This document shows positions 17,956 to 26,737 of a stretch of DNA of 53,152 nt, in pieces. A program made the position numbers and the translations under genes. Each line of letters opens with the position of its first letter. Within the stretch, counting starts at the first letter, position 1. Source of the stretch: Nitrospirota bacterium (lineage in GTDB: Bacteria; Nitrospirota; Thermodesulfovibrionia; Thermodesulfovibrionales; Magnetobacteriaceae); NCBI GenBank assembly GCA_015233615.1, contig JADFXJ010000007.1, positions 1-53,152 on the forward strand, given 5' to 3'. The notes beneath the pieces were generated by a model that was not told the origin of the DNA, searched no databases, and saw nothing but the letters and a program-made list of their open reading frames with translations.

Positions 17956-18005
17956 AAAATACCGTCGGTATTTTAGGAGGTAACGTGTAATACCGACGGT
18001 ATTTT
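17956..18005. repeat. pair of near-palindromic 17-bp sites in inverted orientation
   Basis: AAAATACCGTCGGTATT (17956-17972) and AATACCGACGGTATTTT (17989-18005) are perfect reverse complements 16 bases apart, and each is itself almost palindromic. A partial third copy (AATACCGG) follows near 18020. This looks like a tandem operator for a dimeric regulator, or a strong RNA hairpin. It lies 80-150 bases from the TPR operon start and about 420 from the TPR/barrel gene. Confidence 0.7.
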
Positions 18006-18423
18006 AAAAGTAACAAGTAATACCGGAACATCTCTGCCGGCTTTTCGCGTTCAATGGGGGAAGAGCCGCCCAAGAGTATTTTTAAATTTCGACAAAATAA
18101 GCTCTGCTACCATTATAGGCGGCGGAGCCAGGCAAATGGAATTTCCTATTATGCTTTTAAGTTTTGACAACGTGATAGTCTGAACGAGCACCGTCCCAGG
18201 ACCGGTAGCAGAATAAATAGTTATATACAAGCAACACCATTTTTTTTATCTGTAATATAACCGGAAGCATTACCGGCGTTTTCGTATATTTGATAAATAC
18301 GACAACGGGAACATAAAAAACTAAAATATTTATTGATTTTAGCATTGTGTTTTTGTTATTCTTTTTTTTGTAAACGCAATTTTATTAATTTTTTAACTAT
18401 ATTAAGATAAGGGAGAACTTTAG
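18006..18423. other. AT-rich intergenic region between divergent operons
   Basis: The 564-base divergent gap (17860-18423) carries the promoter and operator-like sites listed separately. The part from 18006 to 18423 contains a GC-richer block (about 18030-18140) and then AT-rich DNA up to the ribosome site AAGGGAGA of the next gene. I see no riboswitch I recognise. A 62-codon minus-strand frame here has no ribosome site and odd composition, and I do not call it a gene. Confidence 0.5.
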
Positions 18424-20040
18424 ATGAGGAATATGTATGCAAGCAGACCCGGACATACTACCAGGCATGAAATTTATATTGCGTTATCATTCTTGTTGTT
18501 TTTATGCACAGGCCCGTTTGGTATAATCGGTTCAGGGAGTGCCTACGGAACCCAGGATGAACCAAAGGTGGAAGTTGGATCAGAAATTGGCTCATCGGAT
18601 ACGTCAGATACTCAGAAGCTTGTAGATGAGGGCATCGTCCAGTATAAAGAGGAAAACTACGAAGAGGCCCTTGTATTATTCAATAAGGCGAAGGCCGGGC
18701 ACCCTGGTACGGCAATTTTATCATACTACGTCGGAATGACGTACAAGCAACTTGGCGACATGCCTAATGCCGAAACCGGTTTGAAAGAAGCATTACATTT
18801 CGTGCCTCCATTTTCTAACGCATATGACGAGTTGATCTCCGTGCTTTATAACGAGGAAAAGTACGCCGAAGCTCTCGAGTGGATTGGTAAGGCCGAAAAA
18901 GAAAATGTCAAGCCCGACGTAATATCATATTTAAAAGGGCTCGTGTTGTTAAAGACGGACGATAACTCAGGAGCTATAGAAGCCCTTACCAAAGCAAAGG
19001 AATTGAACAAAGAGATTTCCGAGTCCGTAGACGTGCAATTGGCAGTGGCTTACGTAAAGGAGCACCAGTTTAAGGAAGCCCAGTCGGTTCTGGACTCTAT
19101 AATCGCCTCACAACCTAACTCCGAGGCCGCGAATTTTGCCAGAGAATTTCAAAAAACGGTGGAAAAAGGCAAGGAGCTGTACAAGGAGTGGCAGTTTGCC
19201 GTCGGCGTCTCTTACCAGTTGGACGACAACGTCGTGCTCCTCCCCGACGGCGGCATATCGGGTGTAAACATAACCAACAAGAGCGATAGCGCCATAACCG
19301 AGCGCTTTCGTATAGATTACCGCCCAAACTTAGGTGGGAAATGGTTTTTTAATGCCCAATACAATGCTTCCAACCTAAACTACTTTAAAATCGACTCCCA
19401 CAATATGATGGCACATTCCATTACCCTAACCCCCGGTTATAATTTACAGAAGACACTCATGTTATCCCTGCCTCTGTCATACAACTATGTGTTTCTGAGT
19501 TATAAGCAATACCTGAGCCTTTTTTCCGCCAAACCAACGGTAAACTGGCTTGTAGCTCCAAATAACGTTCTACAGGGTTACGCGGGATACGAGAGGCGCA
19601 CCATGTTTGGTTCCATCTTTGACCCCAACGAAAACAGAACCGGTAACAGATACCTCGGCAGCGCCGGATATATTTATACTTTTCTTGAAGGCAAGGGCAT
19701 GTTTAACTTAAAATATGAGCTCGCCCAGGACGACACCCAGGGAGATAACTGGAAAAACACCGGCCACACTTTTGACGCAGGCCTTGTACTACCCATTTAC
19801 GCAGGCGTGTATACCGTCGTAAACGGAGAGGCTGTTTTACAGGACTATAACGATACTCATACCATTTTTGGAATTAAACGCCATGACAAATCTTACACCG
19901 GCAATATAAGCTTCGTATGGCAGGTTTTGAAGGATATGGATGTAAGTGTTCAGTACAGCCATACTACGGCGGATTCGAACATATACATCTATCAATATAA
20001 AAGGAATATGTATACAGCCGGAATTGAATACAGATTTTAG
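18424..20040 (+). CDS. TPR protein with C-terminal outer-membrane beta-barrel
   Basis: A 538-residue protein. An N-terminal hydrophobic segment (IYIALSFLLFLCTGPFGII) acts as a signal. Residues about 58-235 hold TPR hairpins (EGIVQYKEENYEEALVLFNK, ALEWIGKAEKENVKPDVISY). From about 245 to the end it is a series of amphipathic strands rich in Tyr, Asn and Phe (WFFNAQYNASNLNYFKID), ending in aromatic Phe (GIEYRF), the outer-membrane barrel signature. Layout resembles Slam (DUF560) proteins, which put surface proteins across the outer membrane. It is followed after nine bases by a FecR/mucin-like surface protein, a plausible client; this link is inference. Confidence 0.75.
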   Translation: MRNMYASRPGHTTRHEIYIALSFLLFLCTGPFGIIGSGSAYGTQDEPKVEVGSEIGSSDTSDTQKLVDEGIVQYKEENYEEALVLFNKAKAGHPGTAILSYYVGMTYKQLGDMPNAETGLKEALHFVPPFSNAYDELISVLYNEEKYAEALEWIGKAEKENVKPDVISYLKGLVLLKTDDNSGAIEALTKAKELNKEISESVDVQLAVAYVKEHQFKEAQSVLDSIIASQPNSEAANFAREFQKTVEKGKELYKEWQFAVGVSYQLDDNVVLLPDGGISGVNITNKSDSAITERFRIDYRPNLGGKWFFNAQYNASNLNYFKIDSHNMMAHSITLTPGYNLQKTLMLSLPLSYNYVFLSYKQYLSLFSAKPTVNWLVAPNNVLQGYAGYERRTMFGSIFDPNENRTGNRYLGSAGYIYTFLEGKGMFNLKYELAQDDTQGDNWKNTGHTFDAGLVLPIYAGVYTVVNGEAVLQDYNDTHTIFGIKRHDKSYTGNISFVWQVLKDMDVSVQYSHTTADSNIYIYQYKRNMYTAGIEYRF

Positions 20041-20049
20041 GAGGATATA

Positions 20050-22608
20050 ATGCGTATTAAAAGTATGTTTAGTATTAAAAGTATGTTTAGAAAGAAAGGC
20101 GTATTTTCATATACAACTCTGTTGCTTATTTGTATTTCTCTTCTATTTCTCGTTTCAACCTCTTATGCCGTGGACGACTCCCCAAAGCAGGGAGCAGAAG
20201 TCGGACGGGTAACGTTCGCTCTGGGCATAGTAGAGGTTCTGAGAGGAGGCAAGCTCCCGGCGGTTGCCATAGAGGTCGGCAACCCGGTTTACGAAAAAGA
20301 TGTATTGAGGACGAAGAAGTTATCCAAAGCCGAGATTAAGTTCAACGACGGAAACATTCTGAACCTCGCCCAGAGCACCAGCATAGACCTGAGCGAATAT
20401 AAATACGACAAAGATACGCACAAAGAAACCGTAAAAATGCAAAGAGGCCACGTACGTGCTATCATAGACAAGAGCATCGCCAGCAGAATCGCTGCAAATC
20501 CATCTTCCAACCACTTTGAGATACACACGCCGAATGCCGTTGCAGGCGTCAGAGGCTCTACGTGGGGAGCAATTGTAGACCCTGTTACCGGTACAACTAC
20601 ATACTATTGCACCGAAGGGCACATAGTTGTCTGGAACAAGGATTTCCCCGATCAAAAGATAGACCTTTACGGCGGACAGAAGGTTGTTATACCTCTGAGC
20701 CAGCCTCCGGGCCAGGTACAACAGATGACCACAACGGAAAAGAACCAGATAGACAAGGCTATAGATAAATCTACGGTTGGTACAGGTGGAGGGACAACCG
20801 GAGGAGGAGGTACGACCGAAGGTGGTGGAGGTACGTCAGGGGGACCGGTAATCGTTACGGCACAAGACTTCAACTCAGCGTCGCTTAAAGACCAAAACGA
20901 TAACAATAAACCCGCAAATAACGTTCAAAACGTAACCTATACTGTCGGCAATACTAACATTACCGATTACCAGCCTCCCGTTAGCGATCCTAAGGCAAAC
21001 CCCCCCGTTTTAACTTCGACGACAACGGCACCGTCGACAACTACCACTACGGAAAAGTCGACTACTACTACTACGGCACAATCGACAACTACTTCTACGG
21101 CACAGTCGACAACAACGACTACGGCACCATCGACTACTACTACGACTACGGCACAGCCGACAACAACGACCACGGCACCATCGACAACAACTACATCGGT
21201 ACAGTCGACAACTACTACCACGGCAGGACCGTCGACATCAACGACAACGACTACGGCAGGGCCGTCGACATCAACCTCTACATCAACGTCGTCATCGTCA
21301 TCGACAACGACGACTGCCCTTCCAATAAACTGGAACGTATCCGGTGGAACAAATAACGCTAACCAAAGCCCAATTATGCCTTTCCCTTTTTACCAATATA
21401 ACAGCAGCGGCACTTGCCAGGGTTTTGGCTCTTTGGACTGCTCCGGCACTATGGCAGGAACGATAACCGGTACCTTAGATCTAACTACCGTTACTTCTAC
21501 TGTTATGCCGTTTAATGTCCAGGTACAAGGCACATATTCGAATCCAAATAGTTATCCTCTGTGGTTCATTCACGGCAACGATGCATCACAAACGTTTGCA
21601 GTTAATTTCGCAGGGGTCAAGGCAACTAATAATGCACTATATGGCATGGTGTCAGGTACCTTTTACAATAATAATACCCTCGCTGGTATTGTTACATCGA
21701 ACATGACGCAGAGTGGCCTTGCAGGGTTAATAAGCGGCAGCTTCGCAAGCGGGACATGGAGCGGAACGGGACAGTTGGCGGCTATCCCTCTTGACTCCAC
21801 AAAAGGTACTTTCAGTTTTCTGACAATTGCCGATTTACACGGTACTTACACCACCGCCCCATCTGCTAACCCAACATATGATCTGGGCGCGTTAATTATG
21901 CCTTCAGCCTACATTACCGGAGATTACTGGACCGGAGGCGTATTGCACGGCACCGGGTACATTGGCGGATGGACGACCGGAGCGGGAACTTCCTATATCA
22001 GTTCTATTAACGCACTTGGCACATATGGCGTGAATACCATGGACGCAATACTTAACATCGTTAATCTGGAGACGCCTCAGTACCTGTACCTTGCCTGCGG
22101 CGACTCTACCGGTGTAGGATGCTCGCCTACAGCTTCAAACATAACCAAACTAAACTATTTAAGTTTGCCGGCTGTCGCAGTAGGTACTACGAACTTAAGC
22201 GGCGGCATCATCTCCGGTAGCGATTATCTCAATATGTACATGAATAATGTCCATTTCTTCGCTCCGTCCACGGGAGGAAAGGCTACCGTTTTTGCCTCAG
22301 GCAACATCACCGGAAATTATAAGTTAAGCGGCACTTACTTGCCGAATATTGTACCCACCAACGGCACGATACCTGCTTTCCCGCTGTCCGACGGACTAGC
22401 TCCCGGCACAGGCACAGTTTTAAACGTCAACATGACTAACTTCAACCCATCCACCGGGACGTGGAATGCTAATCTTAGCGGTACGGGACATAATATACCA
22501 AACTGGAGTGGCGCTACCAATACATTAACCGGTGCCGCCGGCGGAAAGATTACCGGCACCGCTACTACGGGTACCCTATCCGGCAATGGTGTCGGAACTA
22601 TAAAATAA
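20050..22608 (+). CDS. exported FecR-domain protein with mucin-like Thr/Ser tract
   Basis: An 852-residue protein. A basic N-terminus precedes a signal peptide (LLLICISLLFLVSTSYA, cut near 40). Residues about 50-205 form a FecR-like domain (VGRVTFALGIVEVLRGG, HFEIHTPNAVAGVRGSTWGA). A Gly-rich hinge (about 250-275) and then about 110 residues of almost pure Thr/Ser/Pro/Ala in TTTTTAPST units (318-428) follow, like a stalk or glycosylation region. The C-terminal 420 residues are Gly/Thr/Asn-rich beta repeats (GTITGTLDLTT), suggesting a surface adhesin. Ribosome site AGGAGG. The start has an 18-bp tandem duplication. Confidence 0.75.
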   Translation: MRIKSMFSIKSMFRKKGVFSYTTLLLICISLLFLVSTSYAVDDSPKQGAEVGRVTFALGIVEVLRGGKLPAVAIEVGNPVYEKDVLRTKKLSKAEIKFNDGNILNLAQSTSIDLSEYKYDKDTHKETVKMQRGHVRAIIDKSIASRIAANPSSNHFEIHTPNAVAGVRGSTWGAIVDPVTGTTTYYCTEGHIVVWNKDFPDQKIDLYGGQKVVIPLSQPPGQVQQMTTTEKNQIDKAIDKSTVGTGGGTTGGGGTTEGGGGTSGGPVIVTAQDFNSASLKDQNDNNKPANNVQNVTYTVGNTNITDYQPPVSDPKANPPVLTSTTTAPSTTTTTEKSTTTTTAQSTTTSTAQSTTTTTAPSTTTTTTAQPTTTTTAPSTTTTSVQSTTTTTAGPSTSTTTTTAGPSTSTSTSTSSSSSTTTTALPINWNVSGGTNNANQSPIMPFPFYQYNSSGTCQGFGSLDCSGTMAGTITGTLDLTTVTSTVMPFNVQVQGTYSNPNSYPLWFIHGNDASQTFAVNFAGVKATNNALYGMVSGTFYNNNTLAGIVTSNMTQSGLAGLISGSFASGTWSGTGQLAAIPLDSTKGTFSFLTIADLHGTYTTAPSANPTYDLGALIMPSAYITGDYWTGGVLHGTGYIGGWTTGAGTSYISSINALGTYGVNTMDAILNIVNLETPQYLYLACGDSTGVGCSPTASNITKLNYLSLPAVAVGTTNLSGGIISGSDYLNMYMNNVHFFAPSTGGKATVFASGNITGNYKLSGTYLPNIVPTNGTIPAFPLSDGLAPGTGTVLNVNMTNFNPSTGTWNANLSGTGHNIPNWSGATNTLTGAAGGKITGTATTGTLSGNGVGTIK
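20055..20090. repeat. 18-bp tandem duplication at the start of the FecR/mucin-like gene
   Basis: TATTAAAAGTATGTTTAG occurs twice in tandem and encodes the repeated SM(F)-I-K residues before the signal peptide. It adds two in-frame ATG codons downstream of the first. Confidence 0.9.
20988..21330 (+). repeat. Thr/Ser-coding low-complexity tract
   Basis: Irregular tandem units built around ACGGCACCGTCGACAAC and ACTACTACTACG encode TTTAPST-type repeats. Such tracts change length easily by slippage or recombination. Confidence 0.85.
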
Positions 22609-22628
22609 TCGATCGTATGATGCAATGT

Positions 22629-22680
22629 AACGCTTATGTCCGGCGGACTCAAGCTTTGTGTGCGCCGGACATAAGCGTTT
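22629..22680 (+). terminator. hairpin terminator after the FecR/mucin-like gene
   Basis: Perfect 17-bp arms (AACGCTTATGTCCGGCG at 22629-22645 and its complement at 22663-22679) are followed by a short T run, 20 bases after the stop codon. Its position shows that the Skp-like gene must start downstream of it. Confidence 0.85.
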
Positions 22681-22721
22681 CTAAATTCATACTACTTCTA
22701 TATAAAAGGATAGCCGATTCC

Positions 22722-23234
22722 GTGAAAAAGATACTCATCTTAGTTAACGCCTTTTGTTTGGCGGTTTTTTTCTTTATACCTCCGGCTTACTCCGAAACTC
22801 TCAAAATAGGGATTTTCGACATACAGAAGGTTATGAACGAGTCCCAAAAAGTTAAAAGCTATCGGAAGAGATATCAGGATACTCTGGATGAAAAGAAAAA
22901 GCCCGTCGTACAAAAAGAAGAATATGCAAAGACTTTAAGGGAAAAGATAGATCAGGGGCAAATGTCTCCTGACGAGAGGATGCTGAAAGAGGACGAATTC
23001 TCATTAAAGATGAAAGAGCTCAAGAGGCTTAAGGAAGACTTTGATTTCGACTTAACGCAAATGGATAGATGGCTAAAGGCTCAGGTTTTCAAAGACCTGA
23101 ATGAAATACTCAAAGACTTCGCCAAACAAGAAGGATATACTATTATATTGGAGAAAAACTCATCGGGAATCGCTTATTTTAACGCCTCTATAGATGTAAC
23201 CGACAGGATATTGTCGATTTATAACAAGAAATAA
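22722..23234 (+). CDS. OmpH/Skp-family periplasmic chaperone-like protein
   Basis: A 170-residue protein from the GTG at 22722: signal peptide (KILILVNAFCLAVFFFIPP, AYS), then the Skp/OmpH pattern, a short strand (LKIGIFDIQKVMNES), long charged coiled-coil tentacles (about 45-135) and a return strand (EGYTIILEKNSSGIAYFNAS). Members hold outer-membrane proteins soluble in the periplasm. The frame runs upstream through the terminator, so I choose the GTG with AAGGAT ten bases before it. Placement next to two outer-surface proteins fits a helper role. Confidence 0.85.
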   Translation: MKKILILVNAFCLAVFFFIPPAYSETLKIGIFDIQKVMNESQKVKSYRKRYQDTLDEKKKPVVQKEEYAKTLREKIDQGQMSPDERMLKEDEFSLKMKELKRLKEDFDFDLTQMDRWLKAQVFKDLNEILKDFAKQEGYTIILEKNSSGIAYFNASIDVTDRILSIYNKK

Positions 23235-23345
23235 CCGGTTTTGTGCCATTTTAAGAGAATATCGTTCCTATCCGATCGAGACGGCCTCAAGTGTAAACAC
23301 AACCGGCATATATAACATTTTACTTACCTCTTACGGGGGAATGGG

Positions 23346-24041
23346 ATGAAGAAAAGAGTCATCGTAGTAGACGACGAAAAAGACATAGTGGAGTTGCTCT
23401 CATATAATCTGCAAAAGGAAGGATTTGAAGTGGCCTGCTCCTACGATGGCGAAGATGGCCTGAAGAAAATAAAGAACGGACATTTCGATCTTATTATACT
23501 GGATTTAATGCTGCCCGGCATACAAGGCATAGATCTCTGCCGTATTCTGAAGGGCTCCGGTGAAACGGTCGAAATTCCAATAATAATGCTCACGGCAAAG
23601 AATGATGAACTCGATAAAGTGCTCGGCCTTGAAATGGGTGCTGACGATTACATGACAAAGCCATTCAGCGTCAGGGAGCTTCTGGCACGCGTTAAGGTTG
23701 TACTAAGGAGAAGCCAGGAAAAAGTAAAGATGGAAAAAATCATAACGATAGGCGACATCGAAATCGATACCCAAATGTATAAAGTGAGCAAAAGAGGAGT
23801 ACCTGTAAAACTTAGTGCCACGGAGTTCAAACTTCTCCAGTACATGATTCATACAAAAGGAAAAGTCCTCACCAGAGACATGCTTCTTGACGCAGTCTGG
23901 AAGGACGAAGCATACGTCGAGCCAAGAACCGTCGACGTCCACATAAGAAGGCTGAGGGCACAGATAGAAGACAATACCGCCAAGCCTCGTTACATCAAAA
24001 CTCGCCGTGGAATCGGTTATTATTTTGAGGACAGTATTTGA
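23346..24041 (+). CDS. PhoB/OmpR-family response regulator
   Basis: A 231-residue regulator: receiver domain (1-120) with acidic pair VVDDEKD, phospho-acceptor Asp in LIILDLMLPGIQG and Lys in YMTKPFS; DNA-binding winged helix (about 135-230) ending TVDVHIRRLRAQIEDN and RYIKTRRGIGYYF. Most like PhoB, but no pst or pho genes are present here, so the signal is not known. It overlaps its kinase gene at TTGA. Confidence 0.92.
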   Translation: MKKRVIVVDDEKDIVELLSYNLQKEGFEVACSYDGEDGLKKIKNGHFDLIILDLMLPGIQGIDLCRILKGSGETVEIPIIMLTAKNDELDKVLGLEMGADDYMTKPFSVRELLARVKVVLRRSQEKVKMEKIITIGDIEIDTQMYKVSKRGVPVKLSATEFKLLQYMIHTKGKVLTRDMLLDAVWKDEAYVEPRTVDVHIRRLRAQIEDNTAKPRYIKTRRGIGYYFEDSI

Positions 24042-25438
24042 ACTTAAAAAAGCTTATTAAGAAGATTGCTCTTCTTTACGTATCGTTGATACTTTGTACC
24101 ACTCTGTATTATCTCATAGTTAATCAAATCGTATCTTATTCTATTTACAATAATAACTACAACTGTAACGTCGCCGTCAATATCACGGTTGTGTTTTTCA
24201 CTTTTTACCTATCAGGTTTCATCGTTACAATCTTTTATATGGTGAGAGATTACAGGAAAAAGGAGAAGTTCCTGAGAGAAGTCAGCCATTTCTCTAAAAT
24301 GATATTCAAGGGAACGTTTCAAAACAAGTTTTATTTCGAGGATTACCCTGACCTTTCCGAGGCTTATTATTCTTTGAACGAGCTTACTGAAAACCTTAAG
24401 GAAAAGTTCGCCCACGCCGAAGAGGAACGCTCGCAGCTTAACGCAACTCTTGAAAGCATACCGGACGCCCTCATCATACTCGATAACAAAAATGTCGTCA
24501 TTTACGCTAACGATAAGGCTAACTCACTTTTCGACAGACGTGGAGATATTAAAAGCAAACCCTTGATTGAGGTAGTACGTAGCCCCGAACTGCTCGGAAT
24601 GCTTGAAAAGGTAAAAAAGTTCGACAAAAGCGACCACGACGAGATATTTCTCGAATATCCCAGCGAGAGATACCTCCAGGTAAGAATGTCACCATTTTAC
24701 AAACAGAACGATCTCAGAGGCTGTGTAATACTGCTTCACGACATCACTGAGGTAAAGAAACTAGAATCCGTTAGAAAGGACTTCGTAGCAAACGTCTCAC
24801 ACGAAATAAAGACTCCTGTAACCGCCATAAAGGGATTTGCCGAAACTCTGCTGAATGGCGCCTTAGACGACAGAGAATATGCCGTTAAATTCCTTAGCAC
24901 CATAAAATTCCAAAGCGAACGGCTCGACCGCCTTGTAGATGACCTTATGACTATTTCAAAAATCGAGTCGGGCGTAACCAAAATAAACAAAACTTCCGTA
25001 AAACTTAACGAACTCATCGACAACGTCATTGAAATACTCTTCAATAAAGCCAATGAAAAGGATCTTTACCTGAAGAAGTCAACGGGAAATGAAGATATCT
25101 TTATAGAGGCCGACAGAGACAGGTTAATCCAGGTATTGTTAAACGTAGTCGACAATGCCATAAAATTTACTCAAAAAGGCGGTATTGAAATAGGTTACTT
25201 CTCGGACGAAATAAAGAGAGTTCTTTACGTAAAGGACACGGGCTCAGGGATTCCAAAACGTTGTCTTTCGCGTATCGGTGAGAGATTCTTCAGGGTAGAC
25301 CCTTCACGTTCCCGCGAACTGGGAGGTACAGGCCTGGGAATGGCCATAGTCAAGCACATCGTCAAAGCCCATAACTGGGAAATGAAGATAGACAGCGACG
25401 AAGGCCGGGGGACTACGGTTAAATTATTCGTTGGTTGA
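24038..25438 (+). CDS. PhoR-like membrane histidine kinase
   Basis: A 466-residue kinase starting at a TTG that overlaps the regulator stop. Two membrane segments (about 8-32, IALLYVSLILCTTLYYLIV, and 47-68) bracket a very short outside loop, as in PhoR. A HAMP-like/charged linker, a PAS domain (about 140-240, IPDALIILDNKNVVIYANDK), HisKA (FVANVSHEIKTPVTAIKGFA) and a complete HATPase (DNAIKF, DTGSGIP, GGTGLGMAIV) follow. It pairs with the PhoB-like regulator; the small sensor loop suggests a cytoplasmic or partner-protein signal. Confidence 0.9.
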   Translation: MNLKKLIKKIALLYVSLILCTTLYYLIVNQIVSYSIYNNNYNCNVAVNITVVFFTFYLSGFIVTIFYMVRDYRKKEKFLREVSHFSKMIFKGTFQNKFYFEDYPDLSEAYYSLNELTENLKEKFAHAEEERSQLNATLESIPDALIILDNKNVVIYANDKANSLFDRRGDIKSKPLIEVVRSPELLGMLEKVKKFDKSDHDEIFLEYPSERYLQVRMSPFYKQNDLRGCVILLHDITEVKKLESVRKDFVANVSHEIKTPVTAIKGFAETLLNGALDDREYAVKFLSTIKFQSERLDRLVDDLMTISKIESGVTKINKTSVKLNELIDNVIEILFNKANEKDLYLKKSTGNEDIFIEADRDRLIQVLLNVVDNAIKFTQKGGIEIGYFSDEIKRVLYVKDTGSGIPKRCLSRIGERFFRVDPSRSRELGGTGLGMAIVKHIVKAHNWEMKIDSDEGRGTTVKLFVG

Positions 25439-25537
25439 ATCCCCCCCTACCCCGTCAAGAATCCTCTGCCCGTTAATTCGACTGACGCGGCTCCGCGACA
25501 TAGGCTCTCATTCTTTTTGTGTCACAGACCCGGCTGA

Positions 25538-25594
25538 AGCTTGTGTCTTGCTAAAAAGCTTATGTCTTGCTAAAAAGCTTGTGTCTTGCTAAAA
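25538..25594. repeat. three 19-bp tandem repeats upstream of the chemosensory cluster
   Basis: AGCTTGTGTCTTGCTAAAA at 25538-25556, 25557-25575 (one change) and 25576-25594. It directly abuts an inverted repeat and lies 70-130 bases before the first cheW-like gene, so it may take part in its regulation. Confidence 0.9.
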
Positions 25595-25625
25595 TACAAA
25601 CGATCGATTATGATAGTTTGTATTT
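25592..25625. promoter_or_regulatory. 10-bp inverted repeat (operator or terminator-like) before cheW
   Basis: AAATACAAAC (25592-25601) and GTTTGTATTT (25616-25625) are perfect reverse complements 14 bases apart. The AT-rich arms suit either a regulator site or a weak bidirectional terminator between the kinase gene and the chemosensory cluster. Confidence 0.55.
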
Positions 25626-25664
25626 AGTGGAGAAGCATTTAACCATTATAACGGTTATAAAAAA

Positions 25665-26180
25665 ATGACGTCCGAAACATATAAAAGCGAACTCATCCTG
25701 AAAGAACTCAGAGGAAGGCAGGAGAGAGCTAAAATCGTCGAAATCGACGAAGAGCAGGTAAAGATGGTTTTCTTTACTTCAGGAGACGCTCTTTTTGCTT
25801 TTTACGGCTCCGACGTAAAAGAGATTCTTCCGATAGATAGAATTTATTACGTTCCCGGGTGTCCGGCAATCATATTGGGAATTATAAATATAAGAGGAGA
25901 CGTAGAATCCGTGGTTAGTCTGCACAGATTACTGGGATTTGAAGACAAGGCGCAAACGAAAAACAGTAAGATTGCTCTGGCTCAAAAAAACGGCATACGT
26001 TCAGGCATATTACTCGATTCCGTGGATGACGTGGATGACGTTACGGCCAGTTCCATCGTTCCAGCCATATCCACCCTGAATAAGAACATAAAAGAATTCG
26101 TTATAGGCGAGACAACTTATAAAAATAGAAACGTTACCATCCTTGACGTGGGCAAACTCTTTTCCAAAATCACCGTCTGA
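25665..26180 (+). CDS. CheW-like coupling protein (first)
   Basis: A 171-residue protein with a charged N-terminal extension (about 30 residues) before a CheW domain: MVFFTSGDALFAFYGSDVKE, the conserved GxxNxRGxxxxVV-type turn as ILGIINIRGDVESVVSL, and ILLDSVDDVDDVT. CheW links receptors to CheA. A 9-bp tandem duplication gives DDVDDV. First gene of a Wsp/Frz-like cluster with two CheW proteins; it probably serves one of the two receptors downstream. Confidence 0.88.
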   Translation: MTSETYKSELILKELRGRQERAKIVEIDEEQVKMVFFTSGDALFAFYGSDVKEILPIDRIYYVPGCPAIILGIINIRGDVESVVSLHRLLGFEDKAQTKNSKIALAQKNGIRSGILLDSVDDVDDVTASSIVPAISTLNKNIKEFVIGETTYKNRNVTILDVGKLFSKITV

Positions 26181-26200
26181 ACCGCAGTCTGAAAAACTAT

Positions 26201-26611
26201 ATGAACGACTCGATTCTTACACCTTCTTTTACCGAAACCCTCTACCTCCTGTTCACTATCAACAGTGCCACATTTGCCGTAGACATGGAACAGGTTGCAG
26301 AAATTGCAACCATAAACGATATCAAACACGCACCGGTATGCTTTCATTGGTTTCACGACATTATCGGGTCGGAAACAAACGTTACTGCATACAATTATCC
26401 AAGAGCATTGGTAGTGAAACATAAACAGCCACAAACCGCCATAATTATTGAGGAACCCAAAGACACGGTATACATTCCTTTGGAATCGATGAGAGAGATG
26501 CCGGGGCTTGTCACACGCTTTACGAACGTTATATGGGGAGCGGCGTTCATAGGCGGAAAGCCGGTTTACCTGACGGACTTATATAAAATCGATATATTCT
26601 CTGAGTTGTAA
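26201..26611 (+). CDS. CheW-like coupling protein (second, divergent)
   Basis: A 136-residue, more divergent CheW domain (YLLFTINSATFAVDMEQVAE, then PIxxx-like TINDIKHAPVCFHWFHDIIG). The usual NLRG turn is not recognisable, as in the second CheW of Wsp-type systems (WspD). It starts 20 bases after the first cheW-like gene and precedes the two receptor genes. Confidence 0.75.
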   Translation: MNDSILTPSFTETLYLLFTINSATFAVDMEQVAEIATINDIKHAPVCFHWFHDIIGSETNVTAYNYPRALVVKHKQPQTAIIIEEPKDTVYIPLESMREMPGLVTRFTNVIWGAAFIGGKPVYLTDLYKIDIFSEL

Positions 26612-26737
26612 TATTTATAAGTTTTAATTTATAATCAACCTTATCCACAATTATACGTTAACATTTCTTCGTGAGTTTGTTAAACGTCGTTACCGCGTAT
26701 ACTGTGCCGGTATAATTAGCCGTGCAGGAGGCTTTTT

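Noticed and set aside
18006-18150. Possible riboswitch upstream of the TPR/barrel gene
   Set aside because: The GC-richer block has some pairing potential, but I could not match it to cyclic-di-GMP, cobalamin or other known consensus elements.
18157-18345. 62-codon hydrophobic minus-strand frame
   Set aside because: AT-rich intergenic DNA with no ribosome site; hydrophobic codons are expected by chance there.
20967-21221. Val-rich minus-strand frame
   Set aside because: Complement of the Thr/Ser-coding tract of the FecR/mucin-like protein.
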